From Hydrogenovibrio sp049975065 (GTDB lineage Bacteria; Pseudomonadota; Gammaproteobacteria; Thiomicrospirales; Thiomicrospiraceae): a stretch of DNA of 45,508 nucleotides. The stretch lies in assembly GCA_049975065.1 (NCBI GenBank), contig JBNGDN010000007.1; one strand, 5' to 3'. The number at the start of each line of letters is the position of its first letter. Within the stretch, counting starts at the first letter, position 1. The notes under the pieces were generated by a model. That model did not search any database. It was not told the DNA's origin and was given only the letters and a program-made list of their open reading frames with translations. Of this stretch, positions 16,401 through 24,277 are shown one piece after another. The translations under genes were made by a program, and so were the position numbers.

Positions 16401-18034
16401 TACATCATGCCGCCCATTCCGCCCATTCCTGCGGCCGCACCGGCATCCGCGCCACCGTCTTTCGAAGGCAGATCGGCAATGGCCGCACCGGTGGTCAACA
16501 CCAGACCGGCCACGGAAGCCGCGTTCTGCAAAGCGGAACGAGTCACTTTGGCTGGGTCGATAATACCGGCTTTCAGCATGTCCACATAGGTTTCAGAAGC
16601 GGCATCAAAACCGGTATTGCCTTCGGATTCCATCACTTTATTGACAATGACGGAACCTTCCAGACCGCAGTTGGCCGCGATTTGACGCATGGGCTCCTCC
16701 ATGGCACGCAAGGCGATTTCAATACCGACTTGCTGGTCATCGTTATCCCCCTTCACTTGAACGCGTGAACGCGCACGCACCAGAGCGACCCCCCCACCGG
16801 CAACGATTCCTTCCTGCACGGCCGCACGTGTGGCGTGCAACGCATCGTCCACACGGTCTTTTTTCTCTTTCATTTCCATTTCCGTGGCCGCGCCCAACTT
16901 AATGACCGCTACACCGCCGGACAACTTCGCCAGACGCTCCTGCAATTTTTCTTTATCGTAGTCGGAAGTGGTGTTTTCCATTTGCGACTTGATCTGCGAG
17001 CAACGGGCTTCGATGTCTTCTTTCGTGCCGGTGCCATCAATCAGCTTGGTACTGTCTTTACCGACCACGGCCGACTTGGTTTCACCCAGCATATCCAAAG
17101 TGACGTTTTCCAGCGTCAGTCCCACTTCATCGGAAATCACCGTACCACCGGTGAGCACCGCCATATCCTGAAGCATCGCCTTACGACGCTCACCGAAACC
17201 GGGCGCTTTCACGGCCGTGGCTTTGACGATACCGCGCATATTGTTGATCACCAATGTCGCCAAGGCTTCGCCATCCACGTCTTCGGCAATAATCAACAAC
17301 GGACGACCGGCTTTGGAAACCGCTTCCAGGGTTGGCAGAAGGTCACGAATATTGGAGATTTTCTTGTCGTGCAACAGGATGTAAGGATTGTCCAGTTCCG
17401 CGACCATTTTTTCCTGATTGGTCACAAAGTAAGGCGATAGATAACCACGGTCGAACTCCATCCCCTCAACCACAACCAACTCATCATGCAAAGAAGAGCC
17501 TTCTTCAACGGTGATCACGCCTTCAGTAGACACTTTCTCCATGGCATCGGCAATCATCTTACCGACCGAGGCGTCCGTATTGGCTGAAATAGTTCCGACC
17601 TGAGCAATGGCTTCAAAGGTGGTGCAAGGCTGCGCCATTTTCTGAATTTCTTCCACGACCGCTTCAACGGCTTTGTGAATACCACGGTTCAAATCCATCG
17701 GGTTCATACCGGCGGCCACAGACTTCATCCCCTCACGCACGATGGACTGCGCCAAAACGGTCGCCGTGGTCGTGCCGTCACCAGCGACGTCATTGGTTTG
17801 GGAAGACACTTCCTTCACCATCTGCGCGCCCATATTCATGAACTTGTCTTCCAATTCGATTTCACGCGCCACAGACACACCGTCTTTGGTCACCGTCGGC
17901 GCACCGAACGATTTTTCCAACACGACATTACGCCCTTTCGGCCCCAAAGTCACTTTCACAGCATCCGCTAGAACGTTAATCCCTTCTACCATTTTTTCGC
18001 GGGCATCTAAGCCCAATCTTACATCTTTTGCCAT
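16400..18034 (-). CDS. groL: Chaperonin GroEL (Hsp60)
   Basis: Subunit of the 14-mer ATP-driven folding chamber in the cytosol that works with GroES. The 544-aa protein shows all family marks: LGPKGRNVVLEKSFGAP near the start, the ATP-site DGTTTATVLAQ (about 87-97), the apical-domain segment LSPYFVTNQEKM, and the flexible GGM-rich tail GMGGMGGMM. The AAGGA sequence precedes the ATG. It is downstream of groES with a 39-bp gap and shares its CIRCE-controlled promoter. The stop codon is immediately followed by one end of a 145-bp palindrome, and the terminator lies beyond it. Confidence 0.98.
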   Translation of the reverse strand: MAKDVRLGLDAREKMVEGINVLADAVKVTLGPKGRNVVLEKSFGAPTVTKDGVSVAREIELEDKFMNMGAQMVKEVSSQTNDVAGDGTTTATVLAQSIVREGMKSVAAGMNPMDLNRGIHKAVEAVVEEIQKMAQPCTTFEAIAQVGTISANTDASVGKMIADAMEKVSTEGVITVEEGSSLHDELVVVEGMEFDRGYLSPYFVTNQEKMVAELDNPYILLHDKKISNIRDLLPTLEAVSKAGRPLLIIAEDVDGEALATLVINNMRGIVKATAVKAPGFGERRKAMLQDMAVLTGGTVISDEVGLTLENVTLDMLGETKSAVVGKDSTKLIDGTGTKEDIEARCSQIKSQMENTTSDYDKEKLQERLAKLSGGVAVIKLGAATEMEMKEKKDRVDDALHATRAAVQEGIVAGGGVALVRARSRVQVKGDNDDQQVGIEIALRAMEEPMRQIAANCGLEGSVIVNKVMESEGNTGFDAASETYVDMLKAGIIDPAKVTRSALQNAASVAGLVLTTGAAIADLPSKDGGADAGAAAGMGGMGGMM

Positions 18035-18073
18035 CTTTAAAATCCTTTGGTTAAACGTTTAATAAAGCTTCAA

Positions 18074-18364
18074 TTACTCAACAATTGCAATAATGTCGTC
18101 TTCACGCATGACTTTCAGCGCCTGACCGTCTTCGTCTTTGACTTCCTGCCCGGAGTATTGACCGAACATAACGGTATCGCCGACTTTGACTGTCATCGGA
18201 ATAATGGAACCATTATCCGCCGCTTTACCAGGCCCAACCGCGACCACTTCGCCTCTGTTTTCTTTTTCCTGAGCCGAACCGGGCAACAAAATGCCACCTG
18301 CGGATTCTTTCTGCTCTTCAACTTGACGAACGACCACACGGTCATGCAATGGTTTAATTTTCAT
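18074..18364 (-). CDS. groS: Co-chaperonin GroES (Hsp10)
   Basis: Heptameric lid of the GroEL chamber. The 96-aa sequence begins MKIKPLHDRVVVRQVEE and has the mobile-loop segment KESAGGILLPGSAQEK (about 18-33) that binds GroEL, and the roof region and C-terminal DIIAIVE. AGGAG precedes the ATG by 5-6 nt. It is the first gene of the groES-groEL operon. Heat-shock control appears to be through a CIRCE operator overlapping the start of transcription (HrcA type) and a consensus sigma70 promoter. I did not find a good sigma32-type promoter. Confidence 0.98.
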   Translation of the reverse strand: MKIKPLHDRVVVRQVEEQKESAGGILLPGSAQEKENRGEVVAVGPGKAADNGSIIPMTVKVGDTVMFGQYSGQEVKDEDGQALKVMREDDIIAIVE

Positions 18365-18420
18365 AGGATTCTCCTAACTATTTGATAATGAATGGTATTA
18401 GATTACTAAAAAGCTCAAAA

Positions 18421-18447
18421 TTAGCACTCTACCATCGAGAGTGCTAA
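18421..18447 (-). promoter_or_regulatory. CIRCE operator (HrcA binding site)
   Basis: A perfect match to the controlling inverted repeat of chaperone expression: TTAGCACTC (18421-18429), a 9-bp spacer, GAGTGCTAA (18439-18447). It begins 2 bp downstream of the -10 element, covering the likely transcription start, so bound HrcA repressor would block initiation. hrcA itself is not in the window. Confidence 0.96.
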
Positions 18448-18449
18448 TT

Positions 18450-18477
18450 ATTTTATAAATTGATCCGTCACTGTCAA
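18450..18477 (-). promoter_or_regulatory. Sigma70 promoter of groESL
   Basis: Minus strand TTGACA (18472-18477), 16-bp spacer, TAAAAT (18450-18455), immediately followed by CIRCE. This is the arrangement expected for HrcA-repressed chaperone operons. Confidence 0.85.
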
Positions 18478-18537
18478 GCCTTATGGTGGCGGTTCATTTT
18501 TTTTCAAGGAACAAAATGGAAAAAATCGGAAAAAACC

Positions 18538-18561
18538 AAAACGCCCAGGCCTGGGCGTTTT
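18538..18561 (-). terminator. proB terminator built on CCAGGCCTGG
   Basis: A 24-bp perfect palindrome, AAAACGCCCAGG joined to CCTGGGCGTTTT, 36 bp after the proB stop and before the groESL promoter. The decamer at 18545-18554 forms the stem centre. This is the second terminator made this way. Confidence 0.85.
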
Positions 18562-18597
18562 GTGAGAAGTGATATTTCGACTCAGTTTAAGTAGCGG

Positions 18598-19728
18598 CTA
18601 ATCCGCCAGAACGAGATTATCGCAGTGAATCAAAAACTCACCTTCCGAATAGCCGAGTCGCTCGGTGATTTCAACGGAAGGATGGCCGATGATTTTTTCG
18701 GCTTCATAATAGGGATAATTGACCAGGCCGCGCGCGACTTCCTGGTTCTTTTCATTAACGCAAATCACCATTTCGCCGCGCTGAAACGCGCCCTGAATGG
18801 CTTTAACGCCAACCGGCAACAGACTTTTACCGGAGGATTGCAGGGCGGCTACCGCGCCGTCGTCCAGCACCAACTGCCCTTTGGCCTGAAGATGCCCCGC
18901 CAGCCAGCGTTTACGTGCGGTCAAAGGTTCCAAATCGGGAATCAACAAGGTACCGAGGTTTTCTCCGGCGTGCAGGCGCGGTAGGATATTGTCTTCGCGA
19001 CCAGAGGCAATAAAGGTGGCGGTACCGGAACGCGCGGCGCGCTTGGCCGCCATCACCTTAGTGTACATCCCGCCTTTGCCGAGGCTTCCGCCTTCCGGGC
19101 TGGCCATGGCTTCAATGTCTTTTCGACTGACTTCGGCTTCGCAAATCAGCGTGGCGCTCGGATTGGTGCGCGGATTATCGTTATACAAACCGTTTTGGTC
19201 GGTCAAAATCACCAACACATCCGCCGACACCAGATTCGCGGTCAAGGCGGCCAAGGTATCGTTATCGCCAAAACGAATTTCATCCGTCACGACGGTATCG
19301 TTTTCATTGATAATCGGCACCACCTGATGCTCCAAAAGCGTTTGAATGGTATTGGACGCATTGAGATAGCGGGCGCGATTCGACAGATCATCGTGCGTCA
19401 TCAGAATCTGCGCGGTGCGGATGCCATTTTTCGCAAACTCGGATTCATAAGCCTGCACCAACCCCATCTGCCCGACGGCGGCGGCGGCCTGCAACTCATT
19501 AATTTCGGATGGACGTTTCGTCCAGCCCAAACGTTGCATGCCTTCCGCAACCGCCCCGGAGGACACGATCACCAATTCGATGCCTTGCTGTTTCAGCTGC
19601 ACCATCTGCGCCACCCAATTCGCCAAGGCATCGCGATTCAGCCCTTTACCGTCATTGGTGAGCAAAGCACTGCCGATTTTTACCACCCAGCGACGCGATT
19701 TTGTGTGAATGTTTGAACGTGTGACCAT
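18598..19728 (-). CDS. proB: Glutamate 5-kinase
   Basis: First enzyme of proline synthesis: ATP-dependent phosphorylation of glutamate. The amino acid kinase domain (about 1-260) shows VVKIGSALLTNDGKGLN, IVSSGAVAEGMQRLG, PIINENDTVVTDEIRFGDND and GKGGMYTKVMAAKRA. A C-terminal PUA domain (about 280-370) follows, so this is the long two-domain form as in E. coli; 376 aa. It begins 3 bp after the obgE stop, so the genes are cotranscribed and probably translationally coupled, an order common in proteobacteria. A palindromic terminator follows. Confidence 0.97.
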   Translation of the reverse strand: MVTRSNIHTKSRRWVVKIGSALLTNDGKGLNRDALANWVAQMVQLKQQGIELVIVSSGAVAEGMQRLGWTKRPSEINELQAAAAVGQMGLVQAYESEFAKNGIRTAQILMTHDDLSNRARYLNASNTIQTLLEHQVVPIINENDTVVTDEIRFGDNDTLAALTANLVSADVLVILTDQNGLYNDNPRTNPSATLICEAEVSRKDIEAMASPEGGSLGKGGMYTKVMAAKRAARSGTATFIASGREDNILPRLHAGENLGTLLIPDLEPLTARKRWLAGHLQAKGQLVLDDGAVAALQSSGKSLLPVGVKAIQGAFQRGEMVICVNEKNQEVARGLVNYPYYEAEKIIGHPSVEITERLGYSEGEFLIHCDNLVLAD

Positions 19729-19731
19729 CTT

Positions 19732-20775
19732 TTATGACTCTTCGCCGGCTTCTTCCAAGGCTTTCAAACGGTTTTGCTCCAAGCCGTAGGCAATCTCTTT
19801 CATTAAGGCTTCGGTTCCGGTTCGATTCACGGCGGATATTGAATACACCGGCCCCTGCCAGCCCAATTGTTCGACAATATCATTGCACACTTCACTGGCG
19901 TCTTCTTCCGGCAGCAGATCGGTTTTATTCAACACCAACCAACGCTCTTTGCCAGCCAAAGCCTCACTGTACTTTTCCAGTTCTTTTTCGATGATGCGCA
20001 CCGACTCAACCGGATCGGAATCGTCAATCGGCGCGATATCGACCACATGCAACAACAAGCCGGTTCGGGACAAGTGTTTCAAAAACTGAACGCCCAAACC
20101 GGCTCCTTCGGAGGCTCCTTCAATCAAACCGGGAATATCGGCAATCACAAAACTCGACTCCGGCGACACCCGCACCACGCCCAAGTTCGGGTAAAGCGTG
20201 GTGAAAGGATAATCCGCCACTTTCGGACGTGCCGCAGAAACGGCGGTAATCAGACTGGACTTACCGGCATTGGGCATCCCCAGCAAGCCGACATCGGCCA
20301 AAACCGACAGCTCCAGCGACAAATTACGCTCATCACCCGGTTCGCCGGGGGTGCACTGGCGTGGCGTGCGGTTGGTGCTGCTCTTGAAATGCACATTACC
20401 CAAACCGTGACGACCGCCTTTGGCGACCAATAACACCTGATCGTGCTCAACCAAGTCGCCGATCACTTCCTGAGTATCCAGATCGCGCACAATGGTGCCG
20501 ACCGGCACGGGAACAATCAAATCTTCCCCTGCGCGACCGGTTTTCTGCTGCCCCATGCCGGCCTGGCCATTTTGAGCTTTATAGTCTCGGGTATAGCGGA
20601 AATCAATCAGCGTATTAATATTACGATCGGCAATCAGATACACGCTACCGCCATCGCCGCCATCGCCGCCGTTCGGCCCGCCGAATGGAATGTATTTTTC
20701 ACGGCGAAAACTGGCCACGCCATTACCACCACGACCGGCCATCACCCGAATATTGGCTTCATCAACAAATAACAT
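19732..20775 (-). CDS. obgE: GTPase ObgE/CgtA
   Basis: Essential GTPase linked to late assembly of the 50S ribosomal subunit and stress control. The N-terminal glycine-rich Obg fold (MLFVDEANIRVMAGRGGNG to about residue 158) is followed by a G domain with P-loop GMPNAGKSS (about 166-174), switch II DIPGLIEGA and NKTD. The 347-aa form chosen here starts at the ATG preceded by AGGAAT and matching the family; the frame is open 147 bp further upstream, but that stretch contains the rpmA terminator. It lacks the long acidic tail of the 390-aa E. coli protein. It lies downstream of rplU-rpmA and just upstream of proB. Confidence 0.96.
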   Translation of the reverse strand: MLFVDEANIRVMAGRGGNGVASFRREKYIPFGGPNGGDGGDGGSVYLIADRNINTLIDFRYTRDYKAQNGQAGMGQQKTGRAGEDLIVPVPVGTIVRDLDTQEVIGDLVEHDQVLLVAKGGRHGLGNVHFKSSTNRTPRQCTPGEPGDERNLSLELSVLADVGLLGMPNAGKSSLITAVSAARPKVADYPFTTLYPNLGVVRVSPESSFVIADIPGLIEGASEGAGLGVQFLKHLSRTGLLLHVVDIAPIDDSDPVESVRIIEKELEKYSEALAGKERWLVLNKTDLLPEEDASEVCNDIVEQLGWQGPVYSISAVNRTGTEALMKEIAYGLEQNRLKALEEAGEES

Positions 20776-20888
20776 GATTGGAATTCCTAAAGTGTCTGAA
20801 AGCGCCGGATGGCACTTTGAACCTGAACCTATCGCACAGCCGTCACTCGCTATTTTAGCCGAGGCGTTCCGCTTTACCGAGAAATAAA

Positions 20889-20911
20889 AAAGCCCCGACT
20901 CGCGGGGCTTT
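20889..20911 (-). terminator. Terminator after rpmA
   Basis: Stem AAAGCCCCG/CGGGGCTTT with a 5-nt loop, followed on the minus strand by a T-run. It lies between rpmA and obgE, so the ribosomal pair rplU-rpmA can end here with partial read-through into obgE-proB. Confidence 0.88.
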
Positions 20912-20937
20912 CTGTAAACCATTGAAGTGAACTGAAA

Positions 20938-21195
20938 TCAGTCGGCTTTAATGGTTACATAGGTGCGCTGTGGCTTGCCTTTGGTAACAAAAGCCACTTC
21001 ACCGGTGGCTTTAGCAAACAAAGTATCGTCTTTACCGCGACCCACATTATCACCGGCATGGAATTTCGTACCACGCTGACGAACAATAATGCTTCCCGCT
21101 AGAACCTGCTCACCACCAAAACGTTTAACGCCTAATCGCTTAGCATTGGAATCGCGACCGTTTTTAGTACTACCTGCAGCCTTTTTATGAGCCAT
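20938..21195 (-). CDS. rpmA: 50S ribosomal protein L27
   Basis: Large-subunit protein whose N-terminal tail reaches the peptidyl-transferase centre. The 85-aa sequence MAHKKAAGSTKNGRDS and FGGEQVLAGSIIVRQRGTKFHAGDNVG is diagnostic. There is no Firmicute-type N-terminal cleavage extension. AGGAG precedes the ATG. It follows rplU and is ended by a strong hairpin terminator. Confidence 0.98.
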   Translation of the reverse strand: MAHKKAAGSTKNGRDSNAKRLGVKRFGGEQVLAGSIIVRQRGTKFHAGDNVGRGKDDTLFAKATGEVAFVTKGKPQRTYVTIKAD

Positions 21196-21286
21196 GGTGA
21201 CATCTCCTGTTAACCCTTTTATTCCCTACTCAGAAATAAACCGGATTGTTTTAATCGATTCATTCAGTCGGTAAAACCCACCGAAA

Positions 21287-21601
21287 TTACGCTGAAATAC
21301 CTGTGATTTCAACTTCCGTATAATTTTGACGGTGGCCTTGCTTGGAACGTGATTTGTTCTTGCGACGACGGAACTTGATGATGGATACTTTTTTTCCACG
21401 ACCGTTTGCTGTGACAGTGGCCGCTACCTTAGCCCCTTCAACAATCGGCGCACCGACTTTAACGTCTGCACCTTCACCTACCATCATCACTTGATCAAAC
21501 TCAACCTTGTCGCCTTCGACTGCATTCAAAGACTCCACACGAAGAACTTGGCCTTCACGAACACGATATTGCTTACCACCGGTTTTGATTACCGCATACA
21601 T
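21287..21601 (-). CDS. rplU: 50S ribosomal protein L21
   Basis: Large-subunit protein that binds 23S rRNA. The 104-aa sequence MYAVIKTGGKQYRVREGQ, KFRRRKNKSRSKQGHRQNYTE split around residue 85, and the EITGI end are typical. GGGAG lies 7 nt before the ATG. A consensus promoter gives a leader of about 65 nt. It is the first gene of rplU-rpmA-(obgE-proB). Confidence 0.98.
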   Translation of the reverse strand: MYAVIKTGGKQYRVREGQVLRVESLNAVEGDKVEFDQVMMVGEGADVKVGAPIVEGAKVAATVTANGRGKKVSIIKFRRRKNKSRSKQGHRQNYTEVEITGISA

Positions 21602-21672
21602 TATGGAAACTCCCGGTTTCTTATAATATTCAAATTCTGTTTATTCACACCGTCAGAAACGGCAAAGGCGGG

Positions 21673-21701
21673 ATTATATAGTCTTTTATATTTAAGGTCA
21701 A
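21673..21701 (-). promoter_or_regulatory. Sigma70 promoter of rplU-rpmA
   Basis: Minus strand TTGACC (21696-21701), 17-bp spacer, perfect TATAAT (21673-21678). It stands about 70 bp before the rplU ATG in the divergent gap shared with the prenyl diphosphate synthase gene. Confidence 0.87.
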
Positions 21702-21862
21702 ACAATTAAGCTAGAATTTTACCCACCGCCAATTAAACGGAAGCCAAAAGCCACCCAACAGGCTGCAAATGCCGACCAAATCGGATTTATGGCTTTGATT
21801 CCGGTGCATTTCATACTAAACTTGGCTTCTTTTAATCATATTGGTTATGCAACCCAACCCCC

Positions 21863-22828
21863 ATGACGCTTTCCGACATTCGAAAACTCATTGAACCTGA
21901 CATACTCGCCACCGACCAGCTCATCCTGGAGCGTCTTGCTTCGGATGTCGTACTGATCAATCAAATTGGCCATTACATCATCAACAACGGCGGCAAACGT
22001 CTTCGGCCTCTGTTGGTTTTATTATCCGCCCGAGCCTGCGGTTACGCTGGACAAGACCACTTAACCATGGCGGCAGTGATTGAATTCATTCACACCTCTA
22101 CTTTGTTACACGACGATGTTGTGGACGAATCCGAAACCCGTCGCGGCAACAAGACCGCCAATGAAGTCTGGGGCAATGCCGCCAGCGTTTTGGTGGGCGA
22201 CTTTTTGTATTCTCGCTCATTTGAAATGATGGTGGAGCCGGGCAGAATGCGCATTATGGAAATCATGTCAGAAACCACCAATGTCATTGCCGAAGGGGAA
22301 GTGTTGCAACTGCTGAACTGCCATGATGCCAACACCAGCATTGAACGCTATATGGAAGTCATTCACCGTAAAACCGCCAAGCTGTTTGAAGCCGCCACCT
22401 TACTGGGACCGGTGCTGGCCGATAAACCGGAACTTGAAAGCGCTTTTGCCATTTACGGTCGCCACTTAGGGGCGGCTTTTCAACTGATAGACGATGCGCT
22501 GGACTACACCGCCGATGCGGATACCCTGGGCAAAAATCTCGGCGATGACTTGGCTGAAGGCAAGCCCACTTTACCGCTGATCTACATTTTAGATAACGGC
22601 ACGGACGACGAAAAAGCCTTAATACGGCGTGCCATCGAAACCGATGGGCTCCAGTTGCTGACAGAGGTCACCAACATCATTGCCGGCTCGGGCGCACTCC
22701 AATACACCCAAGCCATGGCCGAAGCCGAAGCGGAAAAAGCCAAATACGCCCTTTCAGTGCTGCCCGACTCCCCCATCAAGAAAGCCATGCTGGCGTTAGC
22801 CGACCTCGCCGTGCACCGCAGCCATTAA
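21863..22828 (+). CDS. ispB: Octaprenyl/polyprenyl diphosphate synthase (trans)
   Basis: Elongates allylic diphosphates with isopentenyl diphosphate to make the quinone side chain. Both aspartate-rich motifs are present: DDVVD at about 86-90 (LLHDDVVDESETRRG) and DDALD at about 213-217, with GGKRLRPLL before them and GKNLGDDLAEGKPTLPL after. At 321 aa it has the IspB length, and divergence from rplU-rpmA matches E. coli (ispB beside rplU). Chain length cannot be read from sequence alone. No Shine-Dalgarno is visible before the ATG (a C-rich run), which is unusual here. It converges on an unrecognised gene with only 14 bp between stops. Confidence 0.94.
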   Translation: MTLSDIRKLIEPDILATDQLILERLASDVVLINQIGHYIINNGGKRLRPLLVLLSARACGYAGQDHLTMAAVIEFIHTSTLLHDDVVDESETRRGNKTANEVWGNAASVLVGDFLYSRSFEMMVEPGRMRIMEIMSETTNVIAEGEVLQLLNCHDANTSIERYMEVIHRKTAKLFEAATLLGPVLADKPELESAFAIYGRHLGAAFQLIDDALDYTADADTLGKNLGDDLAEGKPTLPLIYILDNGTDDEKALIRRAIETDGLQLLTEVTNIIAGSGALQYTQAMAEAEAEKAKYALSVLPDSPIKKAMLALADLAVHRSH

Positions 22829-22842
22829 TCGACCACGCGAGT

Positions 22843-23466
22843 CTATTGCACCAGCTTTGTTGGCATTTTGTGCTTACTGTTGTCGCCAAAATGCTTACTG
22901 AGCGTTTTTTGCAATTCGTGATGCTCTCTTTCCGCTTCCTCAGCCGCAATCGCCTCTTCCAACGCTTTACGCTCCAAATCCACAAAACGTTTGTATAGAT
23001 CCAAGTTGTTGATTTTGGTTTTTTCCCAATCAATGCGGCGCAACAACCAATTGGTGAAAAACCGCACCACATGACATTCATCTTTACTGGCATAGAGCAA
23101 CTCCGGTCTCGGGCGCAGGCCATGCAAACGCTCCACCAGAATCAACTGCTGTTCCGTGTCCGGCCGCAAGCGAATAAACCCCTGCTGCGTTTCATCAAAA
23201 CTGGTGCTGTAATACAAACGAACCACTTTATTGATACTGAACATGGCTTTAGTGAGAATAGTGGATTCACGTTTGCCGTTCACCCCAACGGTAAAGATAA
23301 AAATATTTTGCGTCATAATGGCACGCGCAAAACGCTCCACCTCCTCAAAAGGCACTTCATGCTTCTCATCCACCTCCAAGAGGTGAATCTGACGCACTTC
23401 TTCCGATTTGCGCTCTAACTTTTTAAAAAAGTATTTCAGCGCTGGCGACATATCGTTTTTAGTCAT
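22843..23466 (-). CDS. Protein of unknown function (207 aa)
   Basis: I do not recognise this protein. The chosen ATG (MTKNDMSPALKYFFKKLER) has AGAGG 9 nt upstream; a GTG nine bases earlier is the alternative. The protein is soluble and charged, without a signal peptide or membrane helix. A mixed alpha/beta first part includes RAIMTQNIFIFTVGVNGKR and LYYSTSFDETQQGFIRLRP. A long helical, glutamate/lysine-rich stretch (about 150-195, ERKALEEAIAAEEAEREHH) could be a coiled coil. It contains one cysteine (DECHVVRFF). It lies between convergent ispB and the upstream ssb terminator, so it is probably transcribed alone. Codon usage looks like that of its neighbours. Confidence 0.75.
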   Translation of the reverse strand: MTKNDMSPALKYFFKKLERKSEEVRQIHLLEVDEKHEVPFEEVERFARAIMTQNIFIFTVGVNGKRESTILTKAMFSINKVVRLYYSTSFDETQQGFIRLRPDTEQQLILVERLHGLRPRPELLYASKDECHVVRFFTNWLLRRIDWEKTKINNLDLYKRFVDLERKALEEAIAAEEAEREHHELQKTLSKHFGDNSKHKMPTKLVQ

Positions 23467-23540
23467 AATAAACACCTCTAAACAAGGTATCGACCAAATG
23501 ACGAAAGAATTGAGTGAAATTTCAACGTTGACGCAAAAAC

Positions 23541-23562
23541 AAAAAAGGACGTAAACCGTCCT
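23541..23562 (-). terminator. ssb terminator
   Basis: Minus-strand hairpin AGGACG-GTTTA-CGTCCT followed by a T-run, about 70 bp beyond the ssb stop. A second hairpin with 8-bp stem AACCCGAA/TTCGGGTT (23568-23592) lies between the stop and this terminator. Confidence 0.87.
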
Positions 23563-23629
23563 GATTCAACCCGAATCACTGACCTTCGGGTTCTTCCCTC
23601 ACACCTTACAAAAAGGTATCAAGTGTGTT

Positions 23630-24208
23630 TTAGAACGGCACATCATCGTCGTCAAAGTCATTAAAAGCGGGTGCGGGCTGTGGCGGTTTGTTTTGAGGTT
23701 GATTACCATAACCGCTTGGTTGTTGGCCGTAATTCGGCTGCGCAGCCTGTTGCTGAGGCACTTGCCCCATTGTATTCGGCTGCGCATTCGGCTGGGTCAT
23801 TTGCGGTGCGTTCTGAGCGCCATAGCCGCCATCATAGGCACCCGCATCCTGTCGGTTGCCACCGCCCAACATTTGCATGGTGCCATTAAACGGATCCAGC
23901 ACCACTTCCGTCGAGTAGCGATCCTGCCCGGTATTCTGGTCTTGCCATTTACGGGTTTGCAGTTTGCCTTCTAAGTACACCTGCGACCCCTTGGTTAAAT
24001 ATTGCCCGGCAATCTCGGCCAGCTTGCCGAAGATCACCACTCGGTGCCACTCGGTTTTTTCCTGCTTCTGACCGGTTTGTTTATCGTTCCATTGTTCCGA
24101 GGTGGCCACGTTAAGATTGGCGATGGCATTGCCGTTTGCCGCGTATTTCACTTCAGGGTCTCGCCCCAAAGTGCCAACCAAAATCACTTTATTTACACCA
24201 CGCGCCAT
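23630..24208 (-). CDS. ssb: Single-stranded DNA-binding protein
   Basis: Binds single-stranded DNA as a tetramer in replication, recombination and repair. The OB fold (about residues 1-110) begins MARGVNKVILVGTLGRDPEV and includes EWHRVVIFGKLAE and YLEGKLQTRKWQD. A flexible linker rich in Gln, Pro, Asn and Gly follows, and the protein ends with the acidic partner-binding tip DDDDVPF. The ATG at codon 5 of the open frame is chosen; the upstream start is a TTG, and GGAG lies 6 nt before the ATG. 192 aa. It follows the MFS gene on the same strand; a small inverted repeat AATTAA-N7-TTAATT (24223-24241) lies in its leader. Confidence 0.97.
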   Translation of the reverse strand: MARGVNKVILVGTLGRDPEVKYAANGNAIANLNVATSEQWNDKQTGQKQEKTEWHRVVIFGKLAEIAGQYLTKGSQVYLEGKLQTRKWQDQNTGQDRYSTEVVLDPFNGTMQMLGGGNRQDAGAYDGGYGAQNAPQMTQPNAQPNTMGQVPQQQAAQPNYGQQPSGYGNQPQNKPPQPAPAFNDFDDDDVPF

Positions 24209-24277
24209 ACCTTTCTCCAAACAATTAATTTACACTTAATTGGTGAATAATACCTTTTTAACCCTCGCTTGAAAAGG

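Noticed and set aside
20776..20922. 49-residue N-terminal extension of obgE
   Set aside because: The extension translates the rpmA terminator and has no family similarity; the internal ATG has a good ribosome-binding site and the family start.
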